From Scatophagus argus (Eukaryota > Chordata > Actinopteri > Scatophagidae), in the NCBI RefSeq assembly GCF_020382885.2, contig NC_058499.1, positions 20,197,872-20,261,871 on the forward strand: a DNA stretch of 64,000 nucleotides, written 5' to 3'. A model generated the notes under the pieces. It was not told where the DNA came from. It saw only the letters and a program-made list of their open reading frames with translations, and ran no database searches. Both the position numbers and the translations under genes were made by a program. Positions 56,982-64,000 of this stretch are shown here, one piece after another (position 1 is the stretch's first letter; every line of letters starts with the position of its first letter).

Positions 56982-57314
56982 ATGATGTCAACATCTCAGG
57001 AAGAGCATGTAGAAAATACAAAAACATGTTCCAGCCCTGGAAACCCAGTCTTCTCGTGCATGATGACTCCAGCAGTTAAAGGTGTACGACCCGCGCTGAG
57101 GGCAAAACCCCATAATCCACTGTACAGGACCACTTCCAGTGACTACGGGCTTCTCTCTCCTAGCTTTGAAACCTCACCAAGTACCTTCCACCCTAAATCA
57201 CAAAAATTCTCTGAAAACCTGGGCAGGAGTGGGATGTACTGTGACAACTCCTTCAATACAGCCCTTGACCGAAGCAGGGTGTATGACTGTCCCAATTTAC
57301 AGCATACCATCTAA
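56982..57314 (+). CDS. pierce2: Piercer of microtubule wall 2 (C15orf65 homologue)
   Basis: The coding sequence is in one exon and encodes 110 residues starting [11 protein letters not shown] second ATG follows at once, so the start could be either. PIERCE2 is a microtubule inner protein of motile-cilia doublets that, with PIERCE1, ties the outer dynein arm docking site to the lumen. The match to vertebrate PIERCE2 is clear in GNPVFSCM (about residues 20-27), YRTTSSDYG (about 48-56) and the C-terminal block [19 protein letters not shown]. The length agrees with the family (about 110-120 residues). The gene lies on the plus strand 1.5 kb from the anapc13 start codon, head to head, so the two could share upstream regulation. 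Confidence 0.95.
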   Translation: MMSTSQEEHVENTKTCSSPGNPVFSCMMTPAVKGVRPALRAKPHNPLYRTTSSDYGLLSPSFETSPSTFHPKSQKFSENLGRSGMYCDNSFNTALDRSRVYDCPNLQHTI

Positions 57315-57885
57315 ATGCATGGTTGACTTGATGTAAGACCATTGATTGTATGATATTTTTAATTTCTGTGAAGTCTAGATTACATATTGACCACTTTAGT
57401 AAAATTGTATAAACAGAAAAAGAATACCTGTGCACAACCTTACCCTACAGCATTGGGTACGTTGAGGTTTTGGTTTATTAATTGTTTCAGCTTAAAAAGA
57501 AATTCTTTATTATATACATGAGCCACTTTTTAAACAGAAAAGATTAGTTGATTCGTTGTTTATTTCTGCACTGCAAGGAAAGAACAAAAACAGATTTTAC
57601 TTAGTTCTGGTCTGTCACATTAGTTACACTTGATATTGTGAATGCTTACATTTAGCCGGTTCTGTCTTTTAATCAACTTTGCCATCAAACATGTGACCAG
57701 GACCTCAGTTGCCCAGATCCTGAGATATCAGCTGGAACAGAGATGTCAAACCACCAAAGGACTTAATTTAAATGGACCACAGCCTTGAACCTAAACGTGG
57801 ACCCTGCTGCATGGAGTCACCCATTCCACCTTCAGTTCCTCTGTGTTGTATCACCCTTATCCTCTGGCTTAAGTTAGTGTCAAAA

Positions 57886-57899
57886 AATAAAAAAATAAA
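57886..57899 (+). other. pierce2: Polyadenylation signals of pierce2
   Basis: Two overlapping-context AATAAA hexamers (57886-57891 and 57894-57899) lie about 570 bases past the stop codon. Confidence 0.55.
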
Positions 57900-58080
57900 C
57901 TGACTCAATGCATGTCTTACCATCAGTGGCACAGTACTGATTCGCTTGAGAAACTGAATCTCTTGAGCTGTTGTTCTCACATTAAATTTCCTCTTAAGTC
58001 ACTGCAAAGTCATAAAATAATAATTCCTCATGTAAGATAATATCACATTGTATCTTACTGTTCTAGCTGGGACAGCCCCC

Positions 58081-58113
58081 CGGATAAGCGGTATAGAAAA
58101 TGGATGGATGGAT
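58081..58113 (+). mobile_element. Retrotransposon tail with (GGAT)n
   Basis: The words cggataagcggtatagaaaa and tggatggatggat are the reverse-orientation form of the tail seen at 52438, again a dispersed teleost sequence. Confidence 0.65.
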
Positions 58114-58679
58114 CTTATTGTTCTAGCACATCACAGCGAATATGGTATTCTTTTACTCTATAGATCCAAATACTCAGGGTGGTGACACCGTGTATTTATG
58201 TAGAGACAGTTTTGAATTTAAAATGGAAATATACTTGTGCATTTTAGACATATTGGGGGTTTTTTGCCTTCGTAAATCTCGTGATTGCGTTCAAGTACCG
58301 GGGGAATGTTTGGCTTCGGGGAATCCAGTCTTGCTTTGTGGTTCGCTGGTATTCTATTTTCTATTTTTTTAAACAACAATAAACAGTTGTAAAAGCACAC
58401 TTGTTTGAAGTGTTCATGTTGGTGCCGTAGTCTTATGCAGCCACTATATGCAAATTTATCGTGTGCATTTTGATGTGATGCAATTTTGTTGTTGTAACTT
58501 GTTGCTTTTGCTTATCACTATCTTTTTGTCATAAAACAATATACACGGAGCAAAAATACACAAAACAATTATTTCCAAACCGATCCAGAAGTTTCAGAAT
58601 ACATCACAGAGAACAATAGAAAAGGAAAACGATTTCATAAAAAAAAGAAATGTGAAACATCCGGCTTTAAGGTCTGTCG

Positions 58680-58868
58680 TTGTTGTACTAAACAGAAATC
58701 CTCCTCCCTCCTCCGTCAGCCGCGCCTCCGCAGCCACAGCTGATGGCCAACCTTTTAGCTGCCAACGCTACGGAACTTAGCAAGTAGCTAGCGGTGTACC
58801 GTTGTTAAAATGTGTACGAGGTGTTAGCTAATCGTCATATGTGTGTACTGTCTTAGACTTCACCAAAG
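58680..58868 (+). promoter_or_regulatory. rspry1: rspry1 promoter and probable untranslated first exon
   Basis: A GC- and CpG-rich patch (58700-58760) is followed by a splice donor CCAAAG/gtgcgt ending an exon at 58868. The first coding exon has a strong acceptor (tcttgcttccacag) at 59548. This fits a CpG-type promoter with one untranslated exon and an intron of about 680 bases. Confidence 0.5.
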
Positions 58869-59719
58869 GTGCGTTGCGGACTAGACGGGTCCTGTAAATC
58901 TGCCACTGTACTTCACGGGCATTTCAGTACCACGCGTAGTTCTTTGCTACTCACATTAGCTGACTTGTGTAGTTTGACAGTAGGATCACAGAGGTGTCCA
59001 GCTAACCGGGCTAACAGCTAGCTGGTGAGCTATAACATAGCATTGCTAGCTGTTTTGTTAACAACTTCGGTCTGGCTTGACTGCGTTTGAATGCTGCTGT
59101 TTTTCAAGTAGTGGTGCGTAAGTATGATTTTCAGACAAAACTGAGTCATTATAGCTCACTAACAGACTGATGGTCCGAGTTTGGTTTTCATTTGGAACTG
59201 CTAATGTTACAATGCTTGGTGGGTGGCTAGCTCGCTTGTCAGCTCTTGTTTGCCAACAATACTAAAATGTTTCAGTAAGTTAGTGTATGATGAGCTCATT
59301 TTTAGTAAACTTTGACTGTCTAGTTTCACAACACATCGTAAGTAGCTACTTTGCTTTAGAACGCCAGCTATATGATATAGTTGTAATTATTTTATTTTTT
59401 CCAGACCTGACACTTCCCTCGTGGGGTGTGTCACGGCAGGTTTTCGACTTTGTTGCTGGCAGACCACCATCAACTGTTAAAGAGTTAGAATATACAGCTG
59501 TGACAGACTTAACATTCAGAGTTTCACGTTATTTGTCTTGCTTCCACAGCTATGTGAGCCTTGGATGAGATCTGGATCTGAGCCTTGGGCTGTCTATGAT
59601 GTTCAGAGCTTTTCTCCTCACGTCACCTGACTTCACTTGGTCCATTTAACAGTCTTGTATCATAACTGCCAAACCAATCCCACATCTCTGCTTGGATACA
59701 GTATGATCATTCACTCTGA

Positions 59720-62070
<2,351 letters not shown>

Positions 62071-64000
62071 GTAAGGAAGAAAATGAAACGCACATCGACA
62101 CACAGAGCATGGATGATCAGACAGTGTTGTGTCCACTTAGCAAATGAAATGGCTTTTTTAAAAGGCTAGTAGAGCATACATACAAAAGGACTTTTCATGT
62201 GTTTGAAATGAAAGGATCAGAGTTTATAAGATGGGAAAAGGGAGAAACATTAACCGAGAAAACCATTTCTTAGTTGACTATTAATTGTACACAACTTGAA
62301 ACATGGATTCAGGATGCTGTTTGTTCGGATTGTAATGAAACTTTGCACTGAACTATAGCCGCACAGTTAAGGCGTTTCGCAATTTATGCAGGGGATTTAG
62401 CATTTCTACTGACTGGTTAGGAGGTCCAGGAAATTAAACATGTCTCTTTGGAATAAGCTGTGCCATTTCTTTCGGGTTGAGCGGTGGCTTGTTTCTGAGA
62501 ACTGCTGAGGCATTGGTATTACAATAGCTTTGTAAGCAGCCTACAGTCTCAGTCCTCTTCCTCTGTTTGGTCACAGTTTTTCTGATTTAGCATTTGTAGC
62601 TTCTCATGCAAACAACTCTGCCTTTGACATGTACAGTATGCGAAATTGGGTGAGATGTAAAGGAGGCTATTTATGTGAAAAGGCTGCAACACCATCTGTC
62701 AATCCTGCAGTAATATTGCTGCCTCAACATTTCTCAAACACACCCACTGGCCCAGCCCCAGTCAGGTGGGGTGGGGGGGGGGTACGCTGCAGACACCATG
62801 TGTTTTCCCGCTACTTGCATTATTAACATGGTAATGTGAACTAGTAATGTCTAGTGTGTGTGCGCGCATGTTTTTGGTTTGTTGCATGTGTGCCATGTTG
62901 TGCATATGGTGAATGATGCTGTGTGTGTGAGTTTGTATACTTGTGTGGTAGCCGTTGAAGTCTTGTGTCATCATGCACATATGTTGTTTGGTGCTGACAC
63001 GGCTTGGTGCTGAGTGGTTTGACACCAGCCAAGCTTGGTATTAGCTTGCAGTTATTGAACCCTGAAGGCAGCCAAGCAGCAAGTCACTCAGCCAGACAGA
63101 CAGTCATTTTCTGTTTGACATGTGTTTGATGTTACATTATTCATCAACCAGTTGGCTGGGGATTTCATAAGTGATAGTGTCATACAAGGAGAGTTTCTTT
63201 CTGACTCATCTAATGGACAGGAAATGGATGTTTTAGTATTTATATTGCATCTGATGCTCATAATTCAGGGGCCGGTCTCACAAATTGAATTGAACGCAGC
63301 TCAGTTATTTTCACGTTATGTTTTTTTGCATGAAGTAATGTCTTCTAATGAAAGAACATGAGGGAGCTGGATCAAAGAGGCACACAATTCTTGAGAATGT
63401 GCCTAAACAAAATATAAATGTGATGTAAAAAAAAATCATCCAGCCTGATGCAATAAGTGCAGAAAGAAATAATGGTCAAGATGATGTATTCAAAGGGTTT
63501 CTCAAACAACTTTGACACATGTGGGGTGAAAAATTCTCTCTTATCTCTTATAAACCAAACAATAAAACTTACTTATTAAGACAGCCGGTATGTAGAACAT
63601 TGTCTGTAAAACATTTACTTAAAATTAAAAAAATTAAACTCACAGTATGCCATTTCTGCCACTTGGAGTTTTCTCAATCAAAGCAATAGCAAAAGATGTA
63701 GTTTAACATGAAGTAATGTGAGATCATACAAATTGATATCTTTTATATTAAACAAACTTCTCCCAGAAGTTAGAGCAGCTACAGAGAAGGAGGAGGAAGC
63801 CATGCCACAGACAAGCGATTAAAAGAAAAGCACCTTCACCTGGAGTGAAATTAGGGATTTATCTGGGTTTGAATGTTGTTGGAAACATGTGGGATAAACT
63901 AAGTACACAAGTAGACAAAATACATAACAAAGGGGGAGTTGTTTTTCAACACTTTAGTGTGAAAATAATTGACATTATACCTTCAGCGCAGTCAGTCAGA
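62071..64000. other. rspry1: rspry1 intron continuing to right edge
   Basis: The next expected rspry1 exon (continuing after HEMAET) is not found before the window ends. There is a G-homopolymer at 62769-62782 and a TG-rich patch at 62850-62945, but no coding exon or RNA gene. Confidence 0.6.

Overview
The window is vertebrate nuclear DNA, almost certainly from a ray-finned (teleost, probably percomorph) fish. Evidence: GT-AG introns that keep reading frame across every gene I reconstructed, proteins very close to known vertebrate families, two 60-residue fish-type metallothioneins, a Tc1-like transposon relic, LINE tails of kinds common in fish, and abundant (TG)n, (TA)n and (GA)n tracts. 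I found no prokaryotic operon, CRISPR array, rRNA or tRNA.

Layout, left to right. (1) 1-2.5 kb, minus strand: a possible small gene for a 56-residue secreted peptide. (2) 2.9-3.3 kb: a broken Tc1-like transposase. (3) 3.66-6.55 kb, minus: a nine-exon membrane protein with signal segment, EGF repeat, ZP domain and C-terminal membrane helix. (4) 10.6-35.6 kb, minus: complete nup93, 21 coding exons adding to 820 residues, plus a non-coding first exon; one intron is 10.9 kb and full of repeats. (5) 39.1-39.7 kb, minus: an intact intronless steep1. (6) 40.4-52.0 kb: two metallothionein genes pointing away from each other, on the arms of a diverged inverted duplication, with sc5d (five exons, plus) in the spacer. 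(7) 53.3-55.5 kb, minus: two-exon anapc13. (8) 56.4-57.9 kb, plus: pierce2, a ciliary microtubule inner protein. (9) 58.7 kb to the right edge, plus: the 5' part of rspry1.

These are unrelated housekeeping and tissue genes and do not form one pathway. nup93, metallothionein and rspry1 lie together on human 16q13 (from memory), so the segment is an old syntenic block into which steep1, sc5d, anapc13 and pierce2, whose human counterparts are on other chromosomes, have been placed in this lineage.

The observations most worth a second look: the inverted metallothionein duplication with a conversion-like patch of about 176 identical bases; the candidate secreted peptide; intronless steep1; a 298-base element present twice at about 3% divergence; a 32-base-period degenerate satellite; a perfect 20-base hairpin in an sc5d intron; and an X-box-like RFX motif at the pierce2 promoter. 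I do not see a convincing new multi-gene system.
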